The notes: generated from the sequence alone by a model not told the origin. 64,000 bases of DNA from Mediterraneibacter butyricigenes (GCF_003574295.1 NZ_BHGK01000001.1:1984001-2048000); one strand, 5' to 3'. Shown: positions 11,065-20,870, counted from the first letter of the stretch. Numbers and translations: made by a program.

Positions 11065-11256
11065 TGATGAAGATGTCGCAAGCGACCGTCGCAGGCGCCA
11101 GAATATGCCAAGGCATATTCTATGTTTTGTCAGGTGATTACAGCCTAAAAGTGAAGCGAAGCTTCACGATATGCGAATATTCAGGGAGGATTGTGGGAGC
11201 GCGAAGCGTGGAGCAATCCGTGTAATCAGAAATGTGTGAATGCGCACTGCGCCGTA
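11048..11256 (+). other. Structured non-coding block between the riboswitch and metK
   Basis: The block is bounded by a 17-base direct repeat (11048-11064 and 11240-11256, ATGCGCACTGCGCCGTA). Inside are several exact inverted repeats: GTCGC/GCGAC (11075-11086), AGAATATGCC/GGCATATTCT (11100-11121), GTGAAGC/GCTTCAC (11151-11167) and GGATTG/CAATCC (11188-11219). TGATTACA/TGTAATCA (11135-11228) encloses the last two. No convincing gene is present. It could be leader RNA or a small repeat element inserted into copy A. Confidence 0.6.
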
Positions 11257-11309
11257 CAATAAATAATGGAAACTAATAATATTTCATAGAGAACAAGAAG
11301 GAGGAACTT

Positions 11310-12497
11310 ATGGAAAAAAGATTATTTACATCTGAATCAGTAACGGAAGGACATCCGGATAAGATGTGTGACCAGATTTCGGACGCGATTCTGGACGCAT
11401 TGATGGAACAGGATCCGATGAGTCGTGTGGCTTGTGAGACTTGTGCAACAACCGGTATGGTTATGGTAATGGGTGAGATTACCACAAAAGCGTACGTGGA
11501 TATCCCGAAGATTGTCAGAGATACCGTCAGAGAGATCGGTTATACCCGTGGAAAATACGGATTTGACGCTGATACCTGTGGCGTGATTACCACAATTGAC
11601 GAGCAGTCTACTGATATTGCAATGGGAGTGGACAAGGCGTTGGAAGCAAAAGAGCATAAAATGTCTGACGAAGAACTGGAAGCCATCGGAGCCGGAGATC
11701 AGGGGATGATGTTTGGATATGCAGTAGATGAGACAGAAGAATATATGCCGTATCCGATCGCACTGGCACATCAGTTGGTGAGAAAACTGACAGAAGTCAG
11801 AAAGAACGGAATCCTTCCATACCTGAGACCGGACGGAAAGAGCCAGGTAACGGTAGAATATGATGAGAATGAACATCCGGTAAGACTGGATGCAGTGGTA
11901 CTTTCCACACAGCATGACCCGGATGTAACCCAGGAACAGATTCATGCAGATATCAAAAAATATGTGTTTGATGAAGTGCTTCCTGAGAATATGGTAGATG
12001 AAGATACCAAGTTCTTTGTAAATCCGACCGGAAGGTTTGTAATTGGAGGCCCTCATGGGGACAGTGGCCTGACAGGACGTAAGATCATCGTAGATACTTA
12101 TGGTGGAATGGCACGTCACGGTGGCGGTGCATTTTCCGGGAAGGACTGCACCAAGGTAGACCGTTCTGCGGCTTATGCAGCAAGATATGCGGCAAAGAAT
12201 ATTGTGGCAGCAGGGCTGGCAAGAAAATGTGAGATCCAGTTGTCCTACGCCATCGGTGTGGCTCAGCCGACTTCCGTCAGAGTGGATACGTTTGGAACCG
12301 GAAAAGTCAGCGAAGACAAACTGGTAGAGATCGTGCGCAAGCACTTTGACCTGCGTCCGGCAGGCATCATCAAGATGTTGGATCTTCGCCGTCCGATCTA
12401 CAAACAGACTGCGGCCTATGGACATTTTGGACGGAATGATTTAAACTTACCTTGGGAGAAGTTAGACAAGGTGGATGAATTAAAACAGTATCTGTAA
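11310..12497 (+). CDS. metK: S-adenosylmethionine synthetase (chromosomal copy)
   Basis: MetK makes SAM from methionine and ATP. The 395-residue protein has the full set of motifs: [16 protein letters not shown] near the N-terminus, [12 protein letters not shown], the [20 protein letters not shown] signature and the phosphate-binding GGGAFSGKD loop. GAAGGAGGAACTT precedes the ATG. Its leader carries a SAM-I riboswitch, so it is repressed by its own product. A second, diverged metK lies in the conjugative element at 45190-46350. Confidence 0.97.
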   Translation: MEKRLFTSESVTEGHPDKMCDQISDAILDALMEQDPMSRVACETCATTGMVMVMGEITTKAYVDIPKIVRDTVREIGYTRGKYGFDADTCGVITTIDEQSTDIAMGVDKALEAKEHKMSDEELEAIGAGDQGMMFGYAVDETEEYMPYPIALAHQLVRKLTEVRKNGILPYLRPDGKSQVTVEYDENEHPVRLDAVVLSTQHDPDVTQEQIHADIKKYVFDEVLPENMVDEDTKFFVNPTGRFVIGGPHGDSGLTGRKIIVDTYGGMARHGGGAFSGKDCTKVDRSAAYAARYAAKNIVAAGLARKCEIQLSYAIGVAQPTSVRVDTFGTGKVSEDKLVEIVRKHFDLRPAGIIKMLDLRRPIYKQTAAYGHFGRNDLNLPWEKLDKVDELKQYL

Positions 12498-12521
12498 ACT
12501 TTGAATTACAGTGAGAATCTT

Positions 12522-12553
12522 ACGGCTTTGGGAATCCTCCCGAAGCCGTTTTA
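12522..12553 (+). terminator. Intrinsic terminator of metK
   Basis: ACGGCTTTGGG (12522-12532) pairs with CCCGAAGCCGT (12539-12549), followed by TTT. The end of this hairpin is shared with the first arm of repeat copy B. Confidence 0.82.
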
Positions 12554-12613
12554 TATACCTTGGGAAAAAGCATCCCAGGTATACAAAACGCTCCGCGGGG
12601 GATGCGCACTGCG
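12547..12613 (+). repeat. Hairpin repeat, copy B, sharing the metK terminator T-tract
   Basis: The left arm (12547-12564) and right arm (12574-12590) form a 17-base-pair stem with one bulge and one mismatch around the loop AAAAAGCAT. The tail CGCTCCGCGGGGGATGCGCACTGCG matches copy A (10996-11064) closely. The stem sequence differs from copy A but pairing is kept. As in copy A, the first arm begins at a terminator T-tract. Confidence 0.78.
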
Positions 12614-12668
12614 TCGGAAGACACTTCTGATGATGATACATAGGGAAATAAAGGAGGCATATGCATAT

Positions 12669-13724
12669 ATGAAACTGAAAACCCGTTTATTTATTACGTT
12701 TGTCTCAGTCATGATCCTGCCGACAATTTTTACAACCGTTGCCATGTATACCATGGATCCGAAGCAGGTAGGCGAGATGCAGCAGATGTTTCTGTTTATT
12801 ATTTTTGTTACAGCGGCATTTCTGATCTTCTGGATCTACCGTGCGGTTTCGGTGCCGTTGCAGAAATTGCAGGAAGCGGCCAGAAATATTAAAGAAGGAA
12901 ATCTGGACTTTGAACTGAAATACGAGGCAGATGATGAGTTCGGACAGATCTGTCGGGATTTCGAGGAAATGCGTCAGCATCTGAAAATGAATGCGGAGGA
13001 AAAACTTCAGTATGACCGGGAAAATAAAGAGCTGATCAGTAACATTTCGCATGATCTGAAGACCCCGATCACAGCCATCAAAGGCTATGTGGAAGGAATC
13101 ATGGACGGGGTGGCAGATACTCCGGAAAAGATGGACAGATACATCAAAACAATATACAATAAGGCTAATGAAATGAATATTCTGATCAATGAGCTGACAT
13201 TGTATTCCAAGATCGATACCAACAGGATTCCGTATAATTTTACGACGATTTCTGCAAAGAATTATTTTGATGACTGTGCGGAAGATCTGTCTATGGAACT
13301 GGAGTCCAAAGGAACCATGTTCTGGTATCATAATGAGATGACGGAAGACAGTAAGATTATCGTGGATACAGAGCAGATGCGTCGGGTGATCAGTAATATC
13401 ATTAACAATTCTCTGAAATATATGGATAAACAGCCGGGCAAGATCGAGATGACCTTAAAGGACGTGGGAGATTTTGTGCAGGTAGAGATCAAAGATAATG
13501 GAAAAGGAATTGAAGCCAAGGATCTTCCGAGGATCTTTGAGAGATTTTACCGGACAGATGCTTCCCGGAATTCATCCAAAGGTGGAAGCGGAATCGGTTT
13601 ATCTATTGTAAAGAAAATCGTAGAGGAACACGGAGGCAATATCTGGGCAACCAGTAAGATTGGCGAGGGCACGACGATGTGCTTTGTTGTCAGAAAATAT
13701 CAGGAGGTACCGATCGATGAGTAA
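12669..13724 (+). CDS. Sensor histidine kinase
   Basis: A 351-residue membrane kinase of a two-component system. It has two membrane helices (about 6-27 and 40-62) with a very short outer loop between them, a HAMP linker (about 63-115), and a dimerisation helix with SHDLKTP holding the phospho-accepting histidine (about 128). The HATPase domain shows N, G1 (DNGKGI), F and G2 (GGSGIGLSIV) boxes. The short outer loop suggests it senses the membrane or a partner. The frame is open upstream, but the ATG at 12669 follows AAAGGAGG. It overlaps the response regulator by eight bases. The signal is unknown. Confidence 0.9.
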   Translation: MKLKTRLFITFVSVMILPTIFTTVAMYTMDPKQVGEMQQMFLFIIFVTAAFLIFWIYRAVSVPLQKLQEAARNIKEGNLDFELKYEADDEFGQICRDFEEMRQHLKMNAEEKLQYDRENKELISNISHDLKTPITAIKGYVEGIMDGVADTPEKMDRYIKTIYNKANEMNILINELTLYSKIDTNRIPYNFTTISAKNYFDDCAEDLSMELESKGTMFWYHNEMTEDSKIIVDTEQMRRVISNIINNSLKYMDKQPGKIEMTLKDVGDFVQVEIKDNGKGIEAKDLPRIFERFYRTDASRNSSKGGSGIGLSIVKKIVEEHGGNIWATSKIGEGTTMCFVVRKYQEVPIDE

Positions 13725-14406
13725 GGTATTAATTGTGGAAGATGAGGAAGCGATTGCAGATCTGGAAAAGGATTATCTGGAACTGAGTGGATTTGAAGTG
13801 GAGATCGCCCACGATGGAACTACCGGTCTGGAACGGGCATTAAATGAAGAATTTGATCTGGTGATCCTAGATCTGATGCTGCCGGGTGTGGATGGATTTG
13901 AAATCTGCCGTCAGATACGTGACCGGAAGAATACGCCGATTATCATGGTTTCGGCGAAGAAAGACGATATCGACAAGATTCGTGGACTGGGGTTGGGAGC
14001 CGATGACTATATGACAAAACCGTTCAGCCCAAGCGAACTGGTAGCGAGAGTTAAAGCCCATATGGCACGCTACGAGCGACTGATCGGAAGCAATGTGGAA
14101 GAAAATGAAGTCATTGAGATCCGGGGACTGAAGATCGACACCACAGCGCGTCGTGTCTGGGTTAACGGGGAAGAACGTTCCTTTACCACGAAGGAATTTG
14201 ATCTTCTAACCTTCCTTGCCAGCCATCCGAACCATGTATACAGCAAGGATGAGCTGTTCAGCGAGATCTGGGATATGGAATCCATCGGAGATATCGCAAC
14301 CGTAACGGTTCATATTAAAAAGATCAGAGAGAAGATTGAATACGATACTTCCAAACCGCAGTATATCGAGACGATCTGGGGAGTGGGATATAGATTTAAA
14401 GTATGA
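13717..14406 (+). CDS. OmpR/PhoB-family response regulator
   Basis: A 229-residue regulator with an N-terminal receiver domain (about 1-120) and a C-terminal winged helix (about 130-229). The acidic pair ED-E near 8-10, the phospho-aspartate in DLVILDLMLPG (about D51) and the lysine in TKPFSPSEL are present. The DNA-binding part ends VTVHIKKIREKIE and TIWGVGYRF, typical of OmpR. The ATG at 13717 follows AGGAGGTACCG and lies inside the kinase 3' end, so the pair is translationally coupled. Targets are unknown. Confidence 0.93.
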   Translation: MSKVLIVEDEEAIADLEKDYLELSGFEVEIAHDGTTGLERALNEEFDLVILDLMLPGVDGFEICRQIRDRKNTPIIMVSAKKDDIDKIRGLGLGADDYMTKPFSPSELVARVKAHMARYERLIGSNVEENEVIEIRGLKIDTTARRVWVNGEERSFTTKEFDLLTFLASHPNHVYSKDELFSEIWDMESIGDIATVTVHIKKIREKIEYDTSKPQYIETIWGVGYRFKV

Positions 14407-14487
14407 TGAAAATCTGGAATTCCCGCAAAAATAAACGACTTGACGGGACAAACAGAAGTATGTCAAAATGAGGACGGAAATGAGCAG

Positions 14488-15285
14488 ATGATAAGAATAA
14501 CAAGTGCGACAAATGCCAGAGTAAAAGAACTTTTAAAACTGAAAAAACAGTCAAAATACCGGCAGGAACAAGGCGTATATCTGGTAGAAGGAATCCGGAT
14601 GTGTAAAGAAGCTCCAATCCATGAGATCGGGCAGATCTGGGTGTCGGATTCTTTTCAGGAACAGCATCCGGAATTTGCAAACGAATTTGAGATGGTTCGG
14701 ACTTTTTATGAAGTGCCGGATGAAATTTTTCAGAGATTGTCGGATACGCAGCATCCGCAGGGTGTGCTGTGCGTGATGCGACAGAAACGCTATGAGATCG
14801 GACTGATCTTAAAACAGGAGCATCCGCTCCTTATGGTTCTGGATCACTTGCAGGATCCGGGAAATGTGGGAACGATTTTAAGAGCCGGAGAAGCAGCGGG
14901 AGTGACCGGCGTGATCTTAAGTGCCGGATGCGCAGATATTTACAATCCCAAGGTGATTCGATCGACCATGGGCTCCATTTACCGAATGCCATTTGTCTAT
15001 GTGGAAGATCTGCCGGAGGTGTTGGAAGAACTAAAACGGCGTGGGATTCATTGCTATGCGGCCCATCTGGAAGGAAAGAACAGCTATGATCGGGAATCCT
15101 ATGTGAAAGGAAGTGCATTTCTGATTGGAAATGAAGGAAACGGTCTGAGTGAGGAAGTGGCAGCCTGCGCGGATATCCGGATCCGGATTCCGATGCTTGG
15201 TCAGGTGGAATCGCTGAATGCGGCTGCAGCAGCAACGGTCTTGATGTTTGAGGCGGCAAGACAGAGAAGGGAGGAGATCGGATGA
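14488..15285 (+). CDS. TrmH/SpoU-family 23S rRNA 2'-O-methyltransferase
   Basis: A 265-residue enzyme of the SPOUT class. An N-terminal substrate-binding domain (SATNARVKELLKLKKQSK) is followed by the knotted methyltransferase domain. Its three SPOUT motifs are visible: LDHLQDPGNVGTILRAGEA (about 122-140), FLIGNEGNGLS (about 211-221) and IPMLGQVESLNAAAAATV. It should methylate a ribose of rRNA using SAM; it resembles the RlmB/YsgA group, but the target cannot be fixed. The ATG overlaps no upstream gene; the downstream NfeD gene overlaps its stop by four bases. Confidence 0.88.
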   Translation: MIRITSATNARVKELLKLKKQSKYRQEQGVYLVEGIRMCKEAPIHEIGQIWVSDSFQEQHPEFANEFEMVRTFYEVPDEIFQRLSDTQHPQGVLCVMRQKRYEIGLILKQEHPLLMVLDHLQDPGNVGTILRAGEAAGVTGVILSAGCADIYNPKVIRSTMGSIYRMPFVYVEDLPEVLEELKRRGIHCYAAHLEGKNSYDRESYVKGSAFLIGNEGNGLSEEVAACADIRIRIPMLGQVESLNAAAAATVLMFEAARQRREEIG

Positions 15286-15737
15286 ATTTGATGAGTACAT
15301 TTCACGTTGGTGGCTACTGGCTGCTTCTGTTCATTGTGCTGATCGTGATAGAGATCATTACGCTAGGGTTGACGACGATCTGGTTCGCAGCGGGAAGTCT
15401 GGTGGCATTTTTGCTATCCTTATTCCATGTGCCTTTACCGATACAAATTATCGTATTTCTGGTGGTGTCTGTGATCCTGTTCGTACTTACAAGACCGATT
15501 GCCATGAAATATTTTAATAAGGACAGAGAAAAGACCAACATCAACAGCGTGATCGGTAAATGTGCGTTGGTGATCGAGAAGATCGACAATCTCCATGCTA
15601 CCGGGAAGGTAGAACTGGACGGAATGGAATGGAGCGCGAGGGCAACGAAAGATACCGACATTTATCAAAACGGTGATGTCGTTCAGATCATAGATGTAAA
15701 AGGGGTAAAACTGATCGTAAAAAAGGAGGAAAAATAA
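15282..15737 (+). CDS. NfeD family membrane protein
   Basis: A 151-residue protein of the short NfeD (NfeD1b) type. Two to three N-terminal membrane helices (about 11-35 and 38-72) are followed by a C-terminal OB-fold domain (about 85-148). NfeD proteins work with SPFH/stomatin proteins in membrane microdomain upkeep, and the SPFH partner follows directly here. The start overlaps the upstream methyltransferase stop (ATGA). Confidence 0.87.
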   Translation: MNLMSTFHVGGYWLLLFIVLIVIEIITLGLTTIWFAAGSLVAFLLSLFHVPLPIQIIVFLVVSVILFVLTRPIAMKYFNKDREKTNINSVIGKCALVIEKIDNLHATGKVELDGMEWSARATKDTDIYQNGDVVQIIDVKGVKLIVKKEEK

Positions 15738-16673
15738 ATGGGAATTTTGTTATTGATTCTTGTAGTGCTGATCGTGTGGATCCTGGTATCATGTATCAAG
15801 ATCGTACCACAGGCAAAGGCGATGGTGGTAGAGAGACTGGGGGCTTATCAGGCAACATGGGGGGTAGGACTCCATTTTAAGGTCCCGATCATTGACCGTG
15901 TGGCAAGAAAGGTAGATTTAAAAGAGCAGGTGGTAGATTTTGCACCTCAGGCTGTGATTACCAAGGATAATGTAACTATGCAGATTGATACCGTTGTATT
16001 TTATCAGATCACGGATCCGAAAATGTTCTGCTATGGAGTGGCAAACCCGATCATGGCGATTGAGAACCTGACAGCGACCACGCTTCGAAATGTCATCGGA
16101 GAACTGGAACTTGACCAGACCCTGACATCCAGAGAAACCATCAACACTTCCATGCGCGCATCCCTGGACGTGGCAACGGACCCATGGGGAATCAAAGTCA
16201 ACCGTGTGGAACTGAAAAATATCATTCCGCCGGCCGCTATCCGCGATGCCATGGAAAAACAGATGAAGGCAGAGCGTGAACGTCGTGAAGCCATCCTGCG
16301 TGCGGAAGGTGAGAAGAAGTCCACGATCCTGGTTGCAGAAGGACAGAAAGAATCTCAGATTCTGGAAGCGGAAGCAGAGAAACAGGCAGCCATCCTTCAT
16401 GCAGAGGCAGAAAAGGAAAAGATGATCAAAGAGGCAGAAGGTCGTTCTGAGGCAATTCTGAAAGTTCAGAAAGCCAATGCAGACGGTATCCGATTCCTGA
16501 AAGAAGCGGGAGCAGATGAGGCAGTCCTGACCATGAAGAGTCTGGAAGCTTTTGAAAAGGCAGCAGACGGCAAAGCTACCAAGATCATTATCCCGTCAGA
16601 GATTCAGGGAATCGCCGGTCTGGTAAAATCCGTGACTGAAATTGCAAAGAATGACGGAAGTGAAGCAGAGTAA
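15738..16673 (+). CDS. SPFH/band 7 (stomatin-like) protein
   Basis: A 311-residue stomatin/QmcA-type protein with one N-terminal membrane helix (about 2-20), an SPFH domain (about 20-190) with [16 protein letters not shown] near its start, and a long alanine-glutamate-lysine coiled coil (about 175-250). Such proteins form large membrane-bound oligomers that organise lipid domains and influence proteases. It starts directly after the NfeD stop, and the pair is a recognised functional unit. Confidence 0.92.
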   Translation: MGILLLILVVLIVWILVSCIKIVPQAKAMVVERLGAYQATWGVGLHFKVPIIDRVARKVDLKEQVVDFAPQAVITKDNVTMQIDTVVFYQITDPKMFCYGVANPIMAIENLTATTLRNVIGELELDQTLTSRETINTSMRASLDVATDPWGIKVNRVELKNIIPPAAIRDAMEKQMKAERERREAILRAEGEKKSTILVAEGQKESQILEAEAEKQAAILHAEAEKEKMIKEAEGRSEAILKVQKANADGIRFLKEAGADEAVLTMKSLEAFEKAADGKATKIIIPSEIQGIAGLVKSVTEIAKNDGSEAE

Positions 16674-16707
16674 AAAGACAGAACAGAATTACGGAAGGAA
16701 AAGAACC

Positions 16708-17700
16708 ATGGATTTAAAAGGAAGAGATTTTTTGACACTGAAAGATTTTACACCGGAGGAGATTACCTATCTGCTGGATCTCTCAGCAGATCTGAAAGCA
16801 AAGAAGAAACAGGGCGTTCCGGTGGATCAGTTTCACGGAAAAAATGTGGCATTGATTTTTGAAAAGACCAGTACCAGAACCAGATGTGCATTCGAAGTAG
16901 CTGCTCAGGATCTGGGAATGGGAAGCACTTATCTGGATCCAACCGGTTCACAGATCGGAAAGAAAGAGAGCATCGCGGATACAGCCAGAGTTTTGAGTAG
17001 AATGTATGATGGAATCGAATATCGTGGATTCGGTCAGGATATCGTAGAAGAACTGGCACAGTACTCGGATGTTCCGGTATGGAACGGACTGACCAATGAA
17101 TATCATCCGACCCAGATGCTGGCAGACCTTCTGACCATCCGGGAACATTTCGGACATTTAAAAGGAATCAAGCTGGTATACATGGGAGATGCCCGCTACA
17201 ATATGGGAAATTCTCTGATGATCGCCTGCTCTAAGATGGGTATGCATTTTGTGGCTTGTACCACAAAAGAATATTTCCCGAATGCAGAACTGGTAGCACA
17301 GTGTGAGGAATATGCAAAAGAGACAGGAGCAACCATCACTCTGACAGAGGATGCTATGGCAGGAACCAAAGATGCAGATGTGGTTTATACCGATGTATGG
17401 GTATCCATGGGAGAGCCGGACGAGGTATGGGAACAGAGAATCAAAGAACTGAGCCCTTATAAGGTAACAAAAGCCATCATGGAAAACGCAGGAGAGAAGG
17501 CCATCTTCCTTCACTGTCTGCCGGCATTCCATGACCTGAAGACGAAGATCGGAAAAGAAATGGGCGAGAGATTCAACATTACTGACATGGAAGTAACCGA
17601 TGAGGTCTTTGAATCTGAGCAGTCCAAGGTCTTTGACGAAGCAGAAAACCGTATGCATACCATCAAAGCAGTGATGGCAGCAACTTTGGGGTGGAAATAA
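16708..17700 (+). CDS. argF: Ornithine carbamoyltransferase
   Basis: ArgF makes citrulline from ornithine and carbamoyl phosphate in arginine synthesis. The 330-residue protein has the carbamoyl-phosphate motif [14 protein letters not shown] (about 57-70), [15 protein letters not shown] (about 128-142), the ornithine-binding DVWVSMGE and the catalytic cysteine in HCLPAFHD. The ATG at 16708 follows ACGGAAGGAAAAGAACC. No adjacent arginine genes are seen. A catabolic (arcB) role is possible since the two cannot be told apart by sequence reading alone. Confidence 0.92.
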   Translation: MDLKGRDFLTLKDFTPEEITYLLDLSADLKAKKKQGVPVDQFHGKNVALIFEKTSTRTRCAFEVAAQDLGMGSTYLDPTGSQIGKKESIADTARVLSRMYDGIEYRGFGQDIVEELAQYSDVPVWNGLTNEYHPTQMLADLLTIREHFGHLKGIKLVYMGDARYNMGNSLMIACSKMGMHFVACTTKEYFPNAELVAQCEEYAKETGATITLTEDAMAGTKDADVVYTDVWVSMGEPDEVWEQRIKELSPYKVTKAIMENAGEKAIFLHCLPAFHDLKTKIGKEMGERFNITDMEVTDEVFESEQSKVFDEAENRMHTIKAVMAATLGWK

Positions 17701-18684
17701 GTGAAATCTGAAATCTTAAAAATGCTTCGTGAGAGCGAAGATTATGTATCCGGACAGCAGATCTGTGAGAAGTTTGGCGTCTCCAGAACGGCTGTCTGGA
17801 AGGCAATCAACCAGTTAAAAGAAGAAGGGTATGAAGTAGAAGCGGTACGAAATAAGGGGTACCGCATTTTAGCGAGCCCGGATGTGATGACCAAAGAAGA
17901 ACTGGAAAGCCAGATCGATACCGTGTGGCTTGGAAAGCCGGTGATCTATTTTGACGAGATCGGTTCGACCAATAACTATGCCAAGCAATTAGGAGAAAAT
18001 GGAGGTGCCCACGGAACCCTTGTGGTGGCTGACATGCAGAGTGCAGGCAAAGGCAGGAGAGGCCGGGGATGGGATTCTCCGTCCGGATCCAGCATTTATA
18101 TGACGCTCCTTCTGAAACCGGAGGATCTGGAGCCGAATCAGGCGTCGATGCTGACCCTGGTTGCAGCCTACGCAGTGGCAGGCGGAATTTCGGAACAGAC
18201 CGGGCTTCCGGCAAAGATCAAATGGCCCAATGACATCGTGGTCAACGGGAAAAAAGTCTGCGGAATCCTGACAGAGATGAGTACCGAAATTGAACATATC
18301 AATTACATTGTCTGCGGAATCGGGATCAATGTGAATATGACGTTTTTCCCGGAAGAGATCAAAGACACAGCGACTTCTTTATGTCTGGAATATGGGCAAC
18401 AGGTACGAAGAAGCACACTGATCGCGGCAATCATGCGACAGTTTGAAAAAGGCTATCAGATCTTTATGGAGACCAGAAATCTGGAAGGACTTCAGGAAGC
18501 GTATAACGATCTTCTGGTCAACTGCGGAAGAGAGGTGCGGATCCTAGGAGCCAAAGAACAGTATACCGGAAAGGCACTGGGAATCAATCCACAGGGAGAA
18601 CTTCTGGTAGAAAGAGAAGACGGAATCGTGGAACAGGTGGCATCCGGAGAAGTATCAGTCAGGGGGATCTATGGATATGTATGA
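17701..18684 (+). CDS. birA: Bifunctional biotin ligase/biotin operon repressor
   Basis: BirA activates biotin as biotinyl-AMP and joins it to carboxylase subunits; with biotinyl-AMP it also represses biotin genes. An N-terminal winged helix (about 1-60, FGVSRTAVWKAINQL) is followed by the ligase domain with the adenylate-binding GKGRRGRGW loop (about 116-124), KWPNDIVV and GIGINVN. A C-terminal SH3-like domain completes the 327 residues. The start is GTG directly after the argF stop. Confidence 0.93.
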   Translation: MKSEILKMLRESEDYVSGQQICEKFGVSRTAVWKAINQLKEEGYEVEAVRNKGYRILASPDVMTKEELESQIDTVWLGKPVIYFDEIGSTNNYAKQLGENGGAHGTLVVADMQSAGKGRRGRGWDSPSGSSIYMTLLLKPEDLEPNQASMLTLVAAYAVAGGISEQTGLPAKIKWPNDIVVNGKKVCGILTEMSTEIEHINYIVCGIGINVNMTFFPEEIKDTATSLCLEYGQQVRRSTLIAAIMRQFEKGYQIFMETRNLEGLQEAYNDLLVNCGREVRILGAKEQYTGKALGINPQGELLVEREDGIVEQVASGEVSVRGIYGYV

Positions 18685-19021
18685 CCGTTACGACGAAGAG
18701 TATGAAAAAGAAAAAATCGTTCTGTGTGGGGCGAATTCCTACGAACAGAAATTCTATATGAATCCGGAATTCGACATATTACCGGAAGAAATCCGACAGG
18801 AGTTGCAGATCATGTGTGTACTGTATACAGAAGATGTAGGAGGAGTCCTGATGGTAGTGTTTGACGAAGACGGCAAACTGCAACTGGAAGTAACCCATGG
18901 AGAACATGATTTTCTGTTTGATGAGATCGGAAGTGAGCTGAAGATCAAACAGCTTCAGAGAGAAAAAGAAGAACTGTTTGAATCGCTGGAGGCTTATTAT
19001 AAATTAAAAGAATATATATAG
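18671..19021 (+). CDS. Conserved hypothetical protein (DUF6145-like), 116 residues
   Basis: A small acidic soluble protein found, from memory, next to birA in Lachnospiraceae and possibly the DUF6145 family; I am unsure of that label. It has no membrane segment. A central beta-rich part (MCVLYTEDVGGVLMVVFDED) is followed by a charged C-terminal helix (about 80-116). It overlaps the end of birA by 14 bases and is followed by coaX after 12 bases, so it belongs to the same transcript. Function unknown. Confidence 0.75.
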   Translation: MDMYDRYDEEYEKEKIVLCGANSYEQKFYMNPEFDILPEEIRQELQIMCVLYTEDVGGVLMVVFDEDGKLQLEVTHGEHDFLFDEIGSELKIKQLQREKEELFESLEAYYKLKEYI

Positions 19022-19033
19022 GAGGAACGACAG

Positions 19034-19804
19034 ATGCTTTTAGCGGTCGATGTAGGAAATACCAATATAACACTTGGAGTTTATAAAGGAGAAGAACTGA
19101 TCGGAACTTTTCGAATGACTTCCAAACAATCCAGAACATCTGATGAATATGGAATCGTGATCTGTGAGATCCTGGAGAGAAGAGGGATTCCGGTGAAAAA
19201 TATCGAGGCAGCGATTATTGCGTCTGTTGTGCCGGATGTGATGTATTCACTGACAAATGGAATCGTTAAATATCTGGACGTGACGCCGATTATTGTATCG
19301 GCAGGAATTAAAACCGGAATTAAGATTGTGACAGAAAATCCGAAGGAAATCGGACCGGATCGAATTGTGGATGCGGTAGCAGCTTACGGAAAATACGGTG
19401 GTCCGGTGATCGTGCTTGACTTTGGAACGGCAACCACCTATGATCTGGTGGGAGTAAATGGTACCTTTGAAGCTGGAATCACGGCACCGGGAATCGAGAC
19501 ATCCGGACGCTCTCTCTGGGGTGGAGCAGCCATGCTCCCGGCAATTGAGATCAAAAAGCCGAAATCCATTCTGGCAAAAGAGACGATCAGCAGTATGCAG
19601 GCGGGACTGGTCTATGGAGCCATCGGACAGACAGAATATATCGTAGAAAAGATCAAAGAAGAATCCGGATATGACGATGCCATTGTAGTGGCCACCGGAG
19701 GACTGGGGCGGATCATTGCAAACGAAACGGATATCATTGATAAATACGAGGCAGACCTGACACTGGAAGGGCTTCGTCTGATTTATGAAAAGAATAAAAA
19801 ATAA
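19034..19804 (+). CDS. coaX: Type III pantothenate kinase
   Basis: CoaX phosphorylates pantothenate, the first step of coenzyme A synthesis. The 256-residue ASKHA-fold protein has the phosphate motif [12 protein letters not shown] (residues 5-16), the type III signature [12 protein letters not shown] (about 113-124) and [11 protein letters not shown] (about 134-144). Type III enzymes need a monovalent cation and escape CoA feedback. TAGGAGGAACGACAG precedes the ATG. It is in line with birA and dusB. Confidence 0.95.
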   Translation: MLLAVDVGNTNITLGVYKGEELIGTFRMTSKQSRTSDEYGIVICEILERRGIPVKNIEAAIIASVVPDVMYSLTNGIVKYLDVTPIIVSAGIKTGIKIVTENPKEIGPDRIVDAVAAYGKYGGPVIVLDFGTATTYDLVGVNGTFEAGITAPGIETSGRSLWGGAAMLPAIEIKKPKSILAKETISSMQAGLVYGAIGQTEYIVEKIKEESGYDDAIVVATGGLGRIIANETDIIDKYEADLTLEGLRLIYEKNKK

Positions 19805-19838
19805 AAATGGAAACCATAAAGAATATGGCGGGACAGAG

Positions 19839-20804
19839 ATGAGAACGTTAACAATAGGAAATGTGAAACTGGAAAATTCATACATTTTAGGCCCAATGGC
19901 AGGTGTAACAGACCTGCCTTTCCGTTTGCTCTGCAAAGAACAGGGCGCGGGACTTCTGTGCATGGAAATGGTCAGCGCAAAAGGGATCCTTTATCACAAT
20001 CGAAATACAGAAAGTCTTCTGACCATCCACCCGGAAGAACAGCCGGTATCGCTGCAGTTGTTTGGATCCGATCCGAAGATCTTGAGTGAGATGGCAAAAC
20101 AAATTGAAGAGCGGCCGTTTGCGTTTCTGGATATTAACATGGGATGTCCGGTGCCGAAGGTAGTAAAAAACGGGGAAGGTTCCGCACTGATGAAAGAGCC
20201 AAAGCTGGTCTATGAGATTGTAAATGCGTTGGTAAAGGCAATTAAAAAGCCGGTGACGGTAAAAATCCGAAAAGGATTTGACGACAGTTGCATAAATGCG
20301 GTGGAAATTGCGAAAATTATCGAAGAAGCAGGAGCCAGCGCTGTAGCAGTGCATGGACGGACCAGAGAACAGTATTATTCCGGAAAAGCAGACTGGGAGA
20401 TTATCCGTCAGGTGAAAGAAGCTGTCCACATTCCGGTGATCGGAAACGGAGATGTGACAAGTCCGGAGACGGCGAAAGCCATGCGGGAACAGACCGGATG
20501 TGACGGAGTCATGATCGCCCGTGCAGCCCAGGGAAATCCATGGATTTTCTCTGACCTGTGTGCCTATGAGGAGAACGGGGCTTATCCAAAGAAACGAAGT
20601 GCAGAAGAACTTCGCAACATGATGCTTCGCCATGCCAGGTTGCAGATCGAGTGGAAAGGCGATTACATCGGAATCCGGGAAATGCGCAAACATGTGGCGT
20701 GGTATACAAAAGGAATGGAAGGTTCGGCAAAACTGCGGGAAGAGATTAATAAAGTAGAGTCTTATGGACAATTGGAAGAATTGTTACAAGAAAGAATCGT
20801 TTAG
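19839..20804 (+). CDS. dusB: tRNA-dihydrouridine synthase
   Basis: A flavin enzyme that reduces uridines in the tRNA D-loop. The 321-residue TIM barrel begins with LGPMAGVTDLPFR and carries the catalytic cysteine in NMGCPVPKV (C103), the KIRKGFDD segment, HGRTREQYYSG and IGNGDVTSPETA for FMN binding. The ATG at 19839 is preferred over in-frame upstream starts because it gives the normal family N-terminus. A strong hairpin follows. In many Firmicutes dusB is followed by greA and lysS; here those genes lie 4.5 kb away and inverted. Confidence 0.92.
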   Translation: MRTLTIGNVKLENSYILGPMAGVTDLPFRLLCKEQGAGLLCMEMVSAKGILYHNRNTESLLTIHPEEQPVSLQLFGSDPKILSEMAKQIEERPFAFLDINMGCPVPKVVKNGEGSALMKEPKLVYEIVNALVKAIKKPVTVKIRKGFDDSCINAVEIAKIIEEAGASAVAVHGRTREQYYSGKADWEIIRQVKEAVHIPVIGNGDVTSPETAKAMREQTGCDGVMIARAAQGNPWIFSDLCAYEENGAYPKKRSAEELRNMMLRHARLQIEWKGDYIGIREMRKHVAWYTKGMEGSAKLREEINKVESYGQLEELLQERIV

Positions 20805-20810
20805 TTCTTA

Positions 20811-20835
20811 GCGTGGTCAGACAATCTGACCACGC
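20811..20835. terminator. Bidirectional hairpin between dusB and the SDR gene
   Basis: A perfect 11-base-pair stem (20811-20821 with 20825-20835, loop CAA) lies between the convergent ends of dusB (+) and the SDR gene (-). The T-tract is weak on both sides. Confidence 0.65.
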
Positions 20836-20870
20836 AAGTATGAGGAATATTCAGAAATTTAATCGATATA

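Noticed and set aside
11028-11225. 65-codon plus-strand frame in the hairpin block
   Set aside because: Translated from structured repeat sequence (RGCALRR-type peptide); the same peptide pattern arises from repeat copy B, so it is not a gene.
11337-12425. Minus-strand frame (362 codons) opposite metK
   Set aside because: Mirror frame of a conserved gene; composition is that of antisense sequence.
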